A stretch of DNA of 64,000 nucleotides from Exiguobacterium sp. Helios (lineage in GTDB: Bacteria; Bacillota; Bacilli; Exiguobacteriales; Exiguobacteriaceae), in the NCBI RefSeq assembly GCF_014524545.1, contig NZ_CP053557.1:1265501-1329500 (forward strand), read 5' to 3'. Every line of letters starts with the position of its first letter. Within the stretch, counting starts at the first letter, position 1. A model generated the notes under the pieces. That model did no database searches. It was not told the origin of the DNA and saw nothing but the letters and a program-made list of their open reading frames with translations. Made by a program: the position numbers and the translations under genes. Shown one piece after another: positions 1-8,373 of the stretch.

Positions 1-291
1 ATCGGTGAGACGTATATTGCCCAGTTTGATCGGAAGTTTCCGGAATTGAAGGATGCGGTCGAAGCAAACGATGCCGAACAGACGGAAAAATTAGCTCATT
101 TACTTAAGGGTGCCTCCTATTCCGTTGCGGCGGATGACTTAGCGGATGACTTTGAATTGCTGGAAAAAGAGGCGGAGACAGGCTCAGTCGAGAATGCGGC
201 CGGTGTTTTGACCCGGATTGAAGACTGCATGGTAGATTTCAGAAAAATTTGGCTGAATGTATTTCTCGGAAAAAACAGTGATTTCGTTTAA
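1..291 (+). CDS. Hpt (histidine phosphotransfer) domain protein, 3' part only
   Basis: The reading frame is open from the first base of the window and ends at a TAA, so only the C-terminal 96 residues are visible. They contain HLLKGASYSVAADDL, which fits the Hpt four-helix-bundle signature HxLKGxA(x)n in which the His accepts a phosphoryl group. Such domains relay phosphate between a kinase and response regulators. The next gene, on the other strand, is cheV, so a chemotaxis or signalling role is plausible but not shown. Whether this is a stand-alone Hpt protein or the tail of a larger hybrid protein cannot be told. Confidence 0.75.
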   Translation: MGETYIAQFDRKFPELKDAVEANDAEQTEKLAHLLKGASYSVAADDLADDFELLEKEAETGSVENAAGVLTRIEDCMVDFRKIWLNVFLGKNSDFV

Positions 292-302
292 TAAAATACG
301 TC

Positions 303-350
303 TAAACAAATAACCGTTTCCTGATTAGTCAGGAGACGGTTATTTGTTTA
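303..350. terminator. Bidirectional terminator between hpt and cheV
   Basis: A 22-bp stem (303-324 with 329-350, one G-T wobble) closes on the loop TTAG. The outer arms are A/T rich on both sides, so it can end transcription of both convergent genes. Confidence 0.85.
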
Positions 351-362
351 GGAAACTATTAG

Positions 363-1241
363 TCAGAGCACGTATGTATCGACGGTTTCAATCAGTCGAC
401 CGATTTCTGGTTTTGTAATCTGTGCGTTCACACCGACAGATTCGCCTTTATGACGGAGGTCATCCGAAATCAAGGATGAGAAGACGACGATTGGTAACTC
501 CGCATAACGATCATCTTCACGCAATCGTTTCGTCAAATGCAGTCCATCCATCTTCGGCATCTCGATGTCGGTAATCAAGAGATCGCAGTCGCTGCCTGCC
601 TCAAACGCGTCCAATGCATCTTTACCATTGATGAACCATTTCAAGCCATGATAACCGGCTTCCTCCAGCGTTTCAATAATGAGAGTCCGGAGCATTTCCG
701 AATCTTCCGCAATCCAAATCGTTTTGTTCGACCGGTTGCGGGGTGAAACACGGCGGCCTTCTTCGCGGGCAAAGATGTCTTTGCGGGAAAGTTCCAGCGC
801 AATTTTCTCATAATCAAGCAAGATAATCATCTTGTCTCCCGTCTTGACGACACCATTCGTCAATCCTTCGATGCCGCGGGCAAGTTCGTTTGGTGTATCA
901 ATCTGTTCCCATGAAATACGACGGATTTCCGTTACGGAATCGACACGGAGGACACTCTTCTCGCCGTTAAACTCACAGATGATCAAGCGATCATCCGTTG
1001 TTTCTTCGTGGGCCACACCAATGACAGTCGGTAAATCGATGACCGTCATGACTTCACCCCGAAGCTCGATCAACCCTTTGACGGCGTCCGGTGTTCCGGG
1101 TAATGGTGTCATCGGTAACGGAACGATGATTTCCCGGACTTTCATGACATTGATGCCGAACGTATACGGTCCGCAATGAAAAATAACGATTTCCAATTCA
1201 TTTGTTCCAGCTTCTAATAAAATATCGTGTTGATTGTACAC
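363..1241 (-). CDS. cheV: Chemotaxis protein CheV (CheW-REC)
   Basis: CheV couples chemoreceptors to the kinase CheA and is modulated by phosphorylation of its receiver domain. The 292-residue protein has a CheW-like domain (about 12-150) with GINVMKVREI and KGLIELRGEVMTVIDL. A receiver domain (about 173-292) follows, with acidic pocket E179/D180, phosphoacceptor D225 in ITDIEMPKMDG and K277. Length and order match Bacillus CheV. I chose the GTG at 1241 because GGAAAGGGG lies 9 nt upstream (1251-1259) and the protein then begins like B. subtilis CheV; an in-frame start at 1268 would add nine residues without a good ribosome binding site. It is monocistronic and convergent with the Hpt gene. 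Confidence 0.93.
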   Translation of the reverse strand: MYNQHDILLEAGTNELEIVIFHCGPYTFGINVMKVREIIVPLPMTPLPGTPDAVKGLIELRGEVMTVIDLPTVIGVAHEETTDDRLIICEFNGEKSVLRVDSVTEIRRISWEQIDTPNELARGIEGLTNGVVKTGDKMIILLDYEKIALELSRKDIFAREEGRRVSPRNRSNKTIWIAEDSEMLRTLIIETLEEAGYHGLKWFINGKDALDAFEAGSDCDLLITDIEMPKMDGLHLTKRLREDDRYAELPIVVFSSLISDDLRHKGESVGVNAQITKPEIGRLIETVDTYVL

Positions 1242-1283
1242 GTAATTGAGCCCCTTTCCATCCTGCACTGCACTTCTGACTAG

Positions 1284-1310
1284 TTATCGGCAGAAAGAAG
1301 CGATTCTTCC
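1284..1310 (-). promoter_or_regulatory. Possible sigma-D (sigma-28) promoter of cheV
   Basis: On the minus strand a perfect GCCGATAA (1284-1291) matches the -10 element used by motility sigma factors. The -35 element, 15 nt upstream (GGAA at 1307-1310), matches TAAA poorly. The position, about 45 nt before the cheV start, is right. Confidence 0.5.
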
Positions 1311-1334
1311 ACATCAAAAAGAATAAAAAAGTTA

Positions 1335-1350
1335 TTGAAATCGCTTTCAT
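1335..1350. promoter_or_regulatory. CcpA cre site between cheV and gapN
   Basis: TTGAAATCGCTTTCAT fits the consensus WTGNAANCGNWWNCAW at every fixed position. It lies 20 bp upstream of the gapN -35 box, a position typical of CcpA activation rather than roadblock. It is also about 95 bp upstream of cheV. Confidence 0.7.
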
Positions 1351-1369
1351 TTTATGTTAAGCAAAAAGT

Positions 1370-1399
1370 TTGGCATTTGTCTGACCAATTGATTACAAT
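1370..1399 (+). promoter_or_regulatory. Sigma-A promoter of gapN
   Basis: TTGGCA (1370-1375), an 18-bp spacer and TACAAT (1394-1399), 58 bp before the gapN start codon. Confidence 0.6.
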
Positions 1400-1456
1400 A
1401 GGCTATGCAGCCACACACTGAAGTGAGAGAGAAAAAATAAATGGAGGTCGAGTGGA

Positions 1457-2896
1457 ATGACTACAGCAACAACATACACATACTTATTAGACGGGCAATG
1501 GCAGGAAAGTGAATCCAATGAAACCATTGAAATTTCTTCCCCTTATAAAGAAGATACAGTCGGTCGCGTTCAAGCGATGACAAAATCAGAAGTAGACCGG
1601 GCTATTTCGTCTGCTAAAACAGCACAAGCGCAGTGGGCGAAAGTCCCTGCCAACAAACGGGCCGAATTGCTTCATGCCTGGGCAACGGAGTTAGAAAAAC
1701 GTGCGGACGAAATTGGTAAAGTCATCATGCGTGAAGTTGGTAAAGGGCTTGCTGACGGAATCAAAGAAGTCAAACGGACGGCGGAAATCATCCGTTATAC
1801 AGCAGAAGAAGGCCTTCGTTTTGACGGTCAAATGATGCAAGGAGACTCATTCCCGGGTGGAAGTGCTAAAAAAATCGCAATCATTAAAAAAGCACCGCTC
1901 GGCGTCGTACTGGCGATTTCACCGTTTAACTATCCAGTCAATCTTGCGGCTGCGAAACTTGCACCGGCTTTGATGACAGGAAACGCCGTCGTCTTCAAAC
2001 CGGCAACACAAGGTTCAATCAGTGGTACGTTGATGGTTGAAGCACTTGTCGCGGCAGGATTGCCGTCAGGTCTTGTTAACCTCGTGACAGGACGCGGTTC
2101 AGTCATCGGAGATTATTTGACAGCGCATCCGGGCATCAACATGATTACTTTTACAGGTGGTACAGCAACAGGACAACACTTGTCACGTCAATCAGCGATG
2201 ATTCCACTCGTTCTCGAACTTGGTGGGAAAGACCCGGCCCTCGTTCTTGAGGATGCGGATCTCTCGCTAGCGGCAGATCACATCATCAGCGGTGCGTTTT
2301 CGTATTCCGGACAACGTTGCACAGCCATCAAACGAGTATTTGTTCTTGAAGAACAGGCAGATGCGCTTGTCGCAGAATTGTCTGCCCGGATCGCGAAATT
2401 GACAGTCGGTTCGCCGGAAGACGAAAGTGTTGTCGTCCCGTTGATCGATGCGAAATCAGCTGATTTCGTCGAAGGATTGATTACAGATGCAAAAGAAAAA
2501 GGGGCAACGCTCGTTACAGGCGGAAACCGGACGGCGAACCTGATTGAGCCGACACTGTTTGACCACGTGACACGCGATATGCGGATTGCATGGGAAGAAC
2601 CATTCGGACCGGTCTTACCCGTCATCCGTGTCAACTCGGTCGAGGAAATGATTGCCTATGCGAACGAATCGGAATACGGTCTTCAAGCAAGTGTCTTCAC
2701 GGAAAACATCGACGTAGCATTCAGTGTCGCAGATGCGCTTGAAACGGGTTCTGTCCAAATTAACGGTCGGACGGAACGTGGTCCCGATCATTTCCCATTC
2801 ATCGGTGTAAAATCATCGGGTCTTGGTGTACAGGGTGTCGGACGAAGCCTCGCTTCGATGACACGCGATAAAGTAACAGTGCTCAACTTAAAATAA
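1457..2896 (+). CDS. gapN: NADP-dependent non-phosphorylating glyceraldehyde-3-phosphate dehydrogenase
   Basis: GapN oxidises glyceraldehyde-3-phosphate straight to 3-phosphoglycerate and makes NADPH, bypassing the ATP-forming step of glycolysis. The 479-residue protein has the aldehyde dehydrogenase fold. General base E254 lies in LVLELGGKDPAL and nucleophile C288 in SGQRCTAIKR. KPATQGS near 181 is the cofactor-binding strand, and the GapN-type C-terminal segment RTERGPDHFPF is present. Length matches Streptococcus/Bacillus GapN. It is transcribed alone from its own promoter with a cre-like site upstream and ends at a clear terminator. A different aldehyde dehydrogenase substrate is possible but the signature segments favour GapN. 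Confidence 0.93.
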   Translation: MTTATTYTYLLDGQWQESESNETIEISSPYKEDTVGRVQAMTKSEVDRAISSAKTAQAQWAKVPANKRAELLHAWATELEKRADEIGKVIMREVGKGLADGIKEVKRTAEIIRYTAEEGLRFDGQMMQGDSFPGGSAKKIAIIKKAPLGVVLAISPFNYPVNLAAAKLAPALMTGNAVVFKPATQGSISGTLMVEALVAAGLPSGLVNLVTGRGSVIGDYLTAHPGINMITFTGGTATGQHLSRQSAMIPLVLELGGKDPALVLEDADLSLAADHIISGAFSYSGQRCTAIKRVFVLEEQADALVAELSARIAKLTVGSPEDESVVVPLIDAKSADFVEGLITDAKEKGATLVTGGNRTANLIEPTLFDHVTRDMRIAWEEPFGPVLPVIRVNSVEEMIAYANESEYGLQASVFTENIDVAFSVADALETGSVQINGRTERGPDHFPFIGVKSSGLGVQGVGRSLASMTRDKVTVLNLK

Positions 2897-2910
2897 GAAC
2901 AATTTTTATG

Positions 2911-2949
2911 GAAGCGACCTTTCAATCTGCGGAAAGGTCGCTTCTTTTT
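2911..2949 (+). terminator. Terminator after gapN
   Basis: A 13-bp perfect stem (2911-2923 with 2932-2944) is followed by TTTTT. Confidence 0.9.
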
Positions 2950-3013
2950 GCATCCAAATGCTATCGTCAGCCGTATTCTTTTTAGAACTTTAGTGATTTG
3001 AGGGCGACAAAGT

Positions 3014-3043
3014 TTGCCGCTGTCGCTTCTTTCTCTCTATAAT
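3014..3043 (+). promoter_or_regulatory. Sigma-A promoter of the 3.1-9.5 kb operon
   Basis: TTGCCG (3014-3019), 18-bp spacer, perfect TATAAT (3038-3043), 35 bp before the first gene. No other convincing promoter or terminator was seen until the terminator at 9546. Confidence 0.75.
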
Positions 3044-3078
3044 GAAGGAAACCATCCAGAGAGAAGAGGGGTTTACCG

Positions 3079-4065
3079 ATGCGACAAGAAGATGAAATCT
3101 TTACGTTACCGATTCCGACACCATTTCCTGTCGGAGATATCAATTGTTATCTGCTACGGACCGATACGGAAACCATTTTAATCGATTGTGGTCCGGATAC
3201 GGATCAAGCCTGGCAAGCCATGCAAGATGGTCTCGGGAAAATCGGAGTGACGGTTTCGATGCTCGATAAAGTGATCGTGACGCACCACCATGCGGATCAT
3301 GCCGGGCTTGCCTATCGTTTTTCCGAACAGGGGATTCCGATTTATGGACATGCCCGACTAAGACCCTACTTAGAACAAGATCAAGCGTTTTTGAGCAGGG
3401 GGGATGATTTCCTGCAACGATTGGCCTTGTCGTTTGGTGTGCCGGACGAAATACGGGCGCTTTTACCAAGTTATTTATCCGCTTTGAAATGGCTCGGGAA
3501 GGGACAACTGGATCATGTCCTGCAAGAAGGGGACGCGATTACGACGTCAGGCGCCTATCGAGTCATTGAACTGCCGGGACATGCGAGCGATCAAATCGGT
3601 ATTCTCGGTCAGTCGGGAGTTCTGTTTGCAGCAGATCATCTGCTGGCGCGTGTCGAACCGAATCCGTTGCTCGAGCAACCGCAACCCGGAGATGAATCGG
3701 ACATGAAACGGCCGGTTCTCGCTTATATGCGCTCTTTGCGCAAACTGCAGGGAGAACGGATCGAGATTGCCTACACCGGACACGGTGAGCCGATTCGCGA
3801 TGTTCCGTCCTTGATTGAAGAACGTTTGTTGCAACGTAAAGCGCGCGGCGAACAGTTGCTGAAGCATATCGTAGGTACGAAAACGCTGTTTGAACTCGCA
3901 CAAGTGACGTACGGAAACCGTTTAAAGAAATCGTTCCCGCTCGTCATGAGTGAGATGAAAGCCCGCCTCGACTACCTCGTGGCCAGTGGACAGATCCTTG
4001 TCGAAAAACAGGACGGAATTTTACGGTATACGCGAAAGGGCAGTGAACATGAATCTCATGAATAA
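3079..4065 (+). CDS. MBL-fold metallohydrolase with C-terminal winged helix (YqjP-like)
   Basis: A 328-residue metallo-beta-lactamase-fold hydrolase. The metal-binding motif is THHHADHAG (H69, H71, D73, H74), with later ligands in ELPGHASD and YTGHGEP. The last ~70 residues look like the winged-helix tail of the LACTB2/YqjP group. In B. subtilis yqjP is followed by the SDR gene yqjQ, and the same pair is seen here; the two genes overlap by 17 nt. The substrate is unknown; the family includes thioesterases, phosphodiesterases and nucleases. The ATG start has AGAGAAGAGGGG upstream. It opens the eight-gene run that includes a transporter and lipid-headgroup enzymes. Confidence 0.85.
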   Translation: MRQEDEIFTLPIPTPFPVGDINCYLLRTDTETILIDCGPDTDQAWQAMQDGLGKIGVTVSMLDKVIVTHHHADHAGLAYRFSEQGIPIYGHARLRPYLEQDQAFLSRGDDFLQRLALSFGVPDEIRALLPSYLSALKWLGKGQLDHVLQEGDAITTSGAYRVIELPGHASDQIGILGQSGVLFAADHLLARVEPNPLLEQPQPGDESDMKRPVLAYMRSLRKLQGERIEIAYTGHGEPIRDVPSLIEERLLQRKARGEQLLKHIVGTKTLFELAQVTYGNRLKKSFPLVMSEMKARLDYLVASGQILVEKQDGILRYTRKGSEHESHE

Positions 4066-4807
4066 AACGGTCGTCTTGACCGGTGCCTCCAGTGGACTCG
4101 GGGAAGCTCTTGCATACGAGCTGAACCGGCAGGGGGCGAACTTAATCTTAGTCGCCCGGCGGGAAAATCGGTTGCAACAGATTGCAAAGACACTTCAAGC
4201 GGAATACGTGGTTTATGATTTAGAACATTCACCGGAGCATCTGGCTGATCAAATAGCTGAACGATATGGCATGATTGATGTATTAATCAACAATGCCGGG
4301 TTCGGGGAGTTCAGTTTTTTAGAGGAGACGACGATTGAGACCATCGAATCAATGAACCGGGTCAATGTCCTGACGCCGATTCGATTGACGAAAGCCTGTC
4401 TCCCGCTGTTTCGTCCACATGGCATGATTGTCAACGTGGCAAGTCAGGCAGGGAAGTTACCTACACCTAAGTCGACGATTTATTGTATGACAAAAGCCGC
4501 CTTATATCAGTTTTCCAATGCTTTGCGTCTTGAACTGAGGCCGAAGGGGCTTCATGTCATGACCGTTAATCCTGGCCCGATTGCGACGGAATTTTTTGTT
4601 CGGGCGGATCTCAGCCGGAAATACGAAAATAACGTTGCGAGCATCGTGTTGTCGAAAGAAAAATTAGCACGAACGGTTACCCGGGCCATCATCCGCGAAA
4701 AACGCGAGGTCAATGCACCTTTGTGGATGGAAGGTTCGGCAAAAGCCTACGGATTGTTTCCGCGGGTCATTGAATGGCTTGGTAAGTCAGGCTTTGATAA
4801 AAAATAA
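4049..4807 (+). CDS. Short-chain dehydrogenase/reductase (YqjQ-like)
   Basis: A 252-residue classical SDR. It has nucleotide-binding motif TGASSGLG (11-18), NNAG (81-84), catalytic S132 and YxxxK (Y145, K149). It reduces or oxidises a carbonyl/alcohol with NAD(P)(H); the substrate is unknown. The ATG at 4049 is preferred because GAAAGGG lies 8 nt upstream and the cofactor motif then sits at the usual distance from the N-terminus; a start 63 nt further upstream would add a non-homologous tail. It overlaps the end of the MBL gene by 17 nt and is followed 15 nt later by the binding-protein gene, so it is probably co-translated with both. Confidence 0.88.
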   Translation: MNLMNKTVVLTGASSGLGEALAYELNRQGANLILVARRENRLQQIAKTLQAEYVVYDLEHSPEHLADQIAERYGMIDVLINNAGFGEFSFLEETTIETIESMNRVNVLTPIRLTKACLPLFRPHGMIVNVASQAGKLPTPKSTIYCMTKAALYQFSNALRLELRPKGLHVMTVNPGPIATEFFVRADLSRKYENNVASIVLSKEKLARTVTRAIIREKREVNAPLWMEGSAKAYGLFPRVIEWLGKSGFDKK

Positions 4808-4822
4808 AGGGGATTTTCACAC

Positions 4823-6016
4823 ATGATAAAACAAATGACTGCAATCGCAGCAACAGGCCTGCTTCTTGCCGGATGTGCGTCTCCAACAGCACCGGTTCAG
4901 GAAAAAGTATTAGGTTCTTCCTATACATCGATTGAAAAGGACGCAAACGCAACGACTGTCCGGATGTATATGTGGGGCGGCGATGAGGGGATCAATACCT
5001 ATATCGATGAATACGTGGCACCAAAAGTAAAAAAAGAGCACAACATTACGCTGAAGCGGGTTCCGATTGAAACAGCCGATTTGATTCAAAAGCTCCGGGC
5101 GGAAAAGAAAGCCGGGAAAGAAACGGGCGTCATTGATGTCGTCTGGATTAACGGCGACAACTTCCGGAATGCGAAAAAGGACGGCTTGTTATACGGTGAG
5201 ATCACGAAAGTGTTGCCAAACATGAAATATGTCGATCCACAGGCACAAGGGTCAGACAGCGGGACGCCGACCGATCATTTGGAAGCGGCATGGGGAAAAG
5301 TTCAATATACGTTCCATTACGACAAGGCGAGTGTCGCGAACCCACCGAAGGACCTCCAGGAACTCAAAAGTTGGGTGAAAGAAAATCCGGGCAAATTCAC
5401 GTATCCGGAAGTGACGGACTTTACGGGGAATGCGTTCGTCCGCCATGTCATGTACGGGGTGGAGTCAAAAGAAACGTTAAAAGATCCGAAAGCAGACTTT
5501 AAGAAGACCTGGGCGTATTTAAACGAACTGAAGCCTTATTTATGGAAAGAGGGCAAAACGTATCCGAAAACACTGGCACAGCTTGACCAGTTGTACGCTA
5601 AAGGAAGTGTTGCGTTCACGATGGGCTTCAACGAACGCCGGGCGGAACAGGAAGTGAAGTCAGGGACATTCCCGAAAGAGACACGTCCGCTCGTCTTGAC
5701 CGACGGTTCGATCGCTTCGACCCATTTCCTGTCGATTCCGTTTAATGCGCCGAATCCGAATGGAGCACTCGTTACGATCAACACGTTGTTGTCGCCGGAT
5801 GCTCAACTCAAGAAATTCGATGGCACGTATTGGGGAGACGGAACAAGTTTAGATTTGACGACAGTAAGCTCAACGGAACGACAGGCATTTGAAGACGTTC
5901 CGGTAGCTGCGTCAACACCGAAACCGGCAGCATTCGACGGCAAAGTCCGTGCGGAACTGGATCCGGCATTCTTTGATGTGATCCGGAAAGACTGGCCGGA
6001 ACGTGTGGCGCGGTAA
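4823..6016 (+). CDS. ABC transporter substrate-binding lipoprotein (YnjB-like)
   Basis: A 397-residue extracytoplasmic solute receptor. The signal peptide ends in lipobox LLAGC with lipidated C18, so the protein is anchored on the outer face of the membrane. The mature part contains MYMWGGDEGINTYID and VVWINGDNF, resembling E. coli YnjB, the binding protein of the ynjBCD transporter of unknown substrate. It belongs to the broad family of polyamine/thiamine/iron/sugar-like receptors. Two permeases and an ATPase follow with overlapping reading frames. Substrate unknown; the downstream headgroup transferase and Nudix enzyme suggest a phosphorylated or alcohol-type compound, which is inference. 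Confidence 0.85.
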   Translation: MIKQMTAIAATGLLLAGCASPTAPVQEKVLGSSYTSIEKDANATTVRMYMWGGDEGINTYIDEYVAPKVKKEHNITLKRVPIETADLIQKLRAEKKAGKETGVIDVVWINGDNFRNAKKDGLLYGEITKVLPNMKYVDPQAQGSDSGTPTDHLEAAWGKVQYTFHYDKASVANPPKDLQELKSWVKENPGKFTYPEVTDFTGNAFVRHVMYGVESKETLKDPKADFKKTWAYLNELKPYLWKEGKTYPKTLAQLDQLYAKGSVAFTMGFNERRAEQEVKSGTFPKETRPLVLTDGSIASTHFLSIPFNAPNPNGALVTINTLLSPDAQLKKFDGTYWGDGTSLDLTTVSSTERQAFEDVPVAASTPKPAAFDGKVRAELDPAFFDVIRKDWPERVAR

Positions 6017-6767
6017 TGCCTGGCCAGCCACCTTGCTGATTACCGGTATGGTCGTTTATGGTCTTTTCGTCAGTCTGTCGATGACGACTTGGGAAGATTA
6101 CAGCCGATTGTTCCGAGACCCGGTATTTTTGGAAAGTATCGGGATCAGTTTATACGTGGCAGTCAGCAGTACGGTACTGTCTGTATTGATCGGGGCCTGG
6201 CTGGCTGGATTTTTCGCCAAACAAACGGGGTGGACGGCGCAGGTTTTGGCCGTTCCGTTATTTTTACCCCATCTTGGCGCCGCCTATTTGGCCATTCTTT
6301 ATTTGAGCGATTTACCGGTCATCGGTCCGCATGAAGTGAATCAATTCAGTATCATCCTGACGTATCTCTACAAAGAAATTCCGTTTGTCTTTTTTTATTT
6401 GTTACCGGTTTACCGGCGCCTTGATCACCGGTATGAAGAACTCGGATTAATGCTCGGACTGTCGCGACTGAAACGGTTTTGGCATGGAAAAGGCGTATTT
6501 TTACTGTTTCCCGTCCTCGAGGCAGCGTTCATTGTTTTTGCCTTTACCTTATTTGCTTACGAAGTCCCGGCGCTGCTCGGTGTGACGTATCCGAAGCTGA
6601 TTGGCGTCTATACGTTTGATTTATATACGCAAGGGGATTTATCCCGTCAACCGGAAGCCTTTGCCATCAGTGTTCTTTTGACCGGAATCTTATTTTTGCT
6701 GTTAGTGATCTTTACACGTACGATTCGTCCGTTAACGGAGCGGATCAGTAAGGGGCGGGTAGAATGA
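6003..6767 (+). CDS. ABC transporter permease, first subunit (YnjC N-half-like)
   Basis: A 254-residue integral membrane protein with about six hydrophobic segments. A cytoplasmic coupling loop (EELGLMLGLSRLKRF, near 143-157) matches the EAA motif that contacts the ATPase. It begins with GTG at 6003, overlapping the binding-protein gene by 14 nt; the ribosome binding site is weak, so translation is probably coupled. E. coli YnjC is one ~510-residue protein holding two permease halves, whereas here the two halves are separate genes. It would form a heterodimeric channel with the next product. Confidence 0.85.
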   Translation: MWRGNAWPATLLITGMVVYGLFVSLSMTTWEDYSRLFRDPVFLESIGISLYVAVSSTVLSVLIGAWLAGFFAKQTGWTAQVLAVPLFLPHLGAAYLAILYLSDLPVIGPHEVNQFSIILTYLYKEIPFVFFYLLPVYRRLDHRYEELGLMLGLSRLKRFWHGKGVFLLFPVLEAAFIVFAFTLFAYEVPALLGVTYPKLIGVYTFDLYTQGDLSRQPEAFAISVLLTGILFLLLVIFTRTIRPLTERISKGRVE

Positions 6768-7510
6768 AGAGAAGGGCAATAACAGCAGTAATCGGATTGC
6801 TAGTACTCGTTCCGTTACTCGGATTGATTCCGTCGACCTGGACCTGGAACCCGCGATTATTGGAAACGTTGACGACAACGGTTTCAATGATTGCGGTCTT
6901 GACATTGCTCAATCATTTGATTGGTTATGTCACAGGAAAGGCGATTGCGTTTCGGGCGGGACGACTCATCCGGTATATGGAACTGTTGATCAGTTTGCCG
7001 CTTTTCCTGCCGGTGTTATTATTGTCGTTTGGTCTCTATCTGACGTGGATCCGGTTAGGGCTCGCCGATCAATTTATCGGTGTACTGTTGGTTTTACTGC
7101 TTCCGACGTTACCGTACACGATCCGGATGTATACGAATGCGTTTCAAGCACTGGGTGAACAGATGATGGAGCAAATGGTGTTGATTGAACCAAGCCGGTT
7201 GAAACGGTTTCTTTTTTTGACAGGACCGATGATGCGTTCTGCGATCCAGTCCGTCACGTTACTTGTAACGGTCATCGCCTTGAGTCAGTATGCGCTCGTT
7301 ACCTTAATCGGGGGCGGAGTCGTTCAAATGATTGCCCTTGAAGCGTTTCCGCTCTATTCCGGCAATTCCTTGGTTGCCGCTAAAGAAGCGACGATTTGGT
7401 TATTGGTTTTACCTTTTTTGATTTATTTTGTGCAACTCATTTTATTAGAAGGATGGGTGCAAGTAGTTCGGAGGCTGTTAGATGGACGTTACGATTCAGC
7501 ACGTCAATAA
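6764..7510 (+). CDS. ABC transporter permease, second subunit (YnjC C-half-like)
   Basis: A 248-residue membrane protein with about six hydrophobic segments. It starts at the ATGA overlap with the first permease. The coupling loop (EQMMEQMVLIEPSRLKRFL) is a degenerate EAA motif that lacks the usual glycine, while the first permease keeps a more canonical one. The genes and their spacing indicate a heterodimeric importer with the YnjB-like lipoprotein and the downstream ATPase. Confidence 0.85.
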   Translation: MKRRAITAVIGLLVLVPLLGLIPSTWTWNPRLLETLTTTVSMIAVLTLLNHLIGYVTGKAIAFRAGRLIRYMELLISLPLFLPVLLLSFGLYLTWIRLGLADQFIGVLLVLLLPTLPYTIRMYTNAFQALGEQMMEQMVLIEPSRLKRFLFLTGPMMRSAIQSVTLLVTVIALSQYALVTLIGGGVVQMIALEAFPLYSGNSLVAAKEATIWLLVLPFLIYFVQLILLEGWVQVVRRLLDGRYDSARQ

Positions 7511-8372
7511 ACGATTTGGCCAAAAACAAGTCCTGCAGGCGATTGATTTACACATTCCGTCCGGTCAATGTGTTGCACTTGTTGGTCCGAGTGGAAGCGG
7601 GAAAACGACGCTGCTGCGATTGATTGCAGGTCTTGAGAAAGTATCAGGCGGTATCATTCGTTTCGGTGAAACCGACATGACGCACGTTGCTCCAAATCAA
7701 CGGGGGGTGACGATGTTGTTCCAACGTCCGTTACTGTTCCCTCATTTGACGGTCGGACAAAATATCCGGATTGGTATGGCGACAGGTCGTCAACAGGACG
7801 TCCAAGAGTGGTTGACCAAAGTCGGATTAACAGGGCGGGCCGATGCCTATGTCCATGAATTATCCGGCGGAGAGCAACAACGGGCCAGTCTTGCACGGGC
7901 TTTGGCAAGCGGACCGAATTTCCTGTTGCTTGACGAACCATTCTCAAGTCTTGATTTACCACGCCGCCGTGAACTGCGGACGCTGATTCGGCGCTTAACG
8001 GTCGCAGAAGGTGTGACGACGTTACTTGTCACGCATGACCGTGAGGAAGCGATGGCGATGGCGGATTATGTTTACGTCATGGAACAGGGACAAATCATTG
8101 ATCAGGGACATCCGATTGAATTAGCGCAAAAAAGTCCATTTTTTGGTGACGGATTGTATCTGGACGGAGAGTGGTATCCGTTATCCGAAGTGAAGTTGGT
8201 CTTAAGACCGACGAACGGATCACAGGAACGTGTTACGATTACGAAAGAGCTGACACAGTACGGTGTTCGATTTTATGAAGTTGAACGCCAGACGGGAGAG
8301 CGGCTTGTCGTTCAAACGACAGAGACGTTCAGTGAGAAAGTGACAGCTTATCTTGTGAGGAAGGAGGGGTAG
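7482..8372 (+). CDS. ABC transporter ATP-binding protein (YnjD-like)
   Basis: A 296-residue ATPase powering the importer. Walker A is GPSGSGKTT (35-43), the Q-loop Gln is in LFQRPLLFP (about 81), the signature is LSGGEQQR (127-134), Walker B is FLLLDEP (147-153) and the switch His is H185. About 70 residues follow the nucleotide-binding domain, shorter than a full TOBE regulatory domain. It overlaps the second permease by 29 nt and has GGAGG 7 nt upstream of its ATG. It is separated from the next gene by one nucleotide. Confidence 0.92.
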   Translation: MDVTIQHVNKRFGQKQVLQAIDLHIPSGQCVALVGPSGSGKTTLLRLIAGLEKVSGGIIRFGETDMTHVAPNQRGVTMLFQRPLLFPHLTVGQNIRIGMATGRQQDVQEWLTKVGLTGRADAYVHELSGGEQQRASLARALASGPNFLLLDEPFSSLDLPRRRELRTLIRRLTVAEGVTTLLVTHDREEAMAMADYVYVMEQGQIIDQGHPIELAQKSPFFGDGLYLDGEWYPLSEVKLVLRPTNGSQERVTITKELTQYGVRFYEVERQTGERLVVQTTETFSEKVTAYLVRKEG

Positions 8373-8373
8373 C

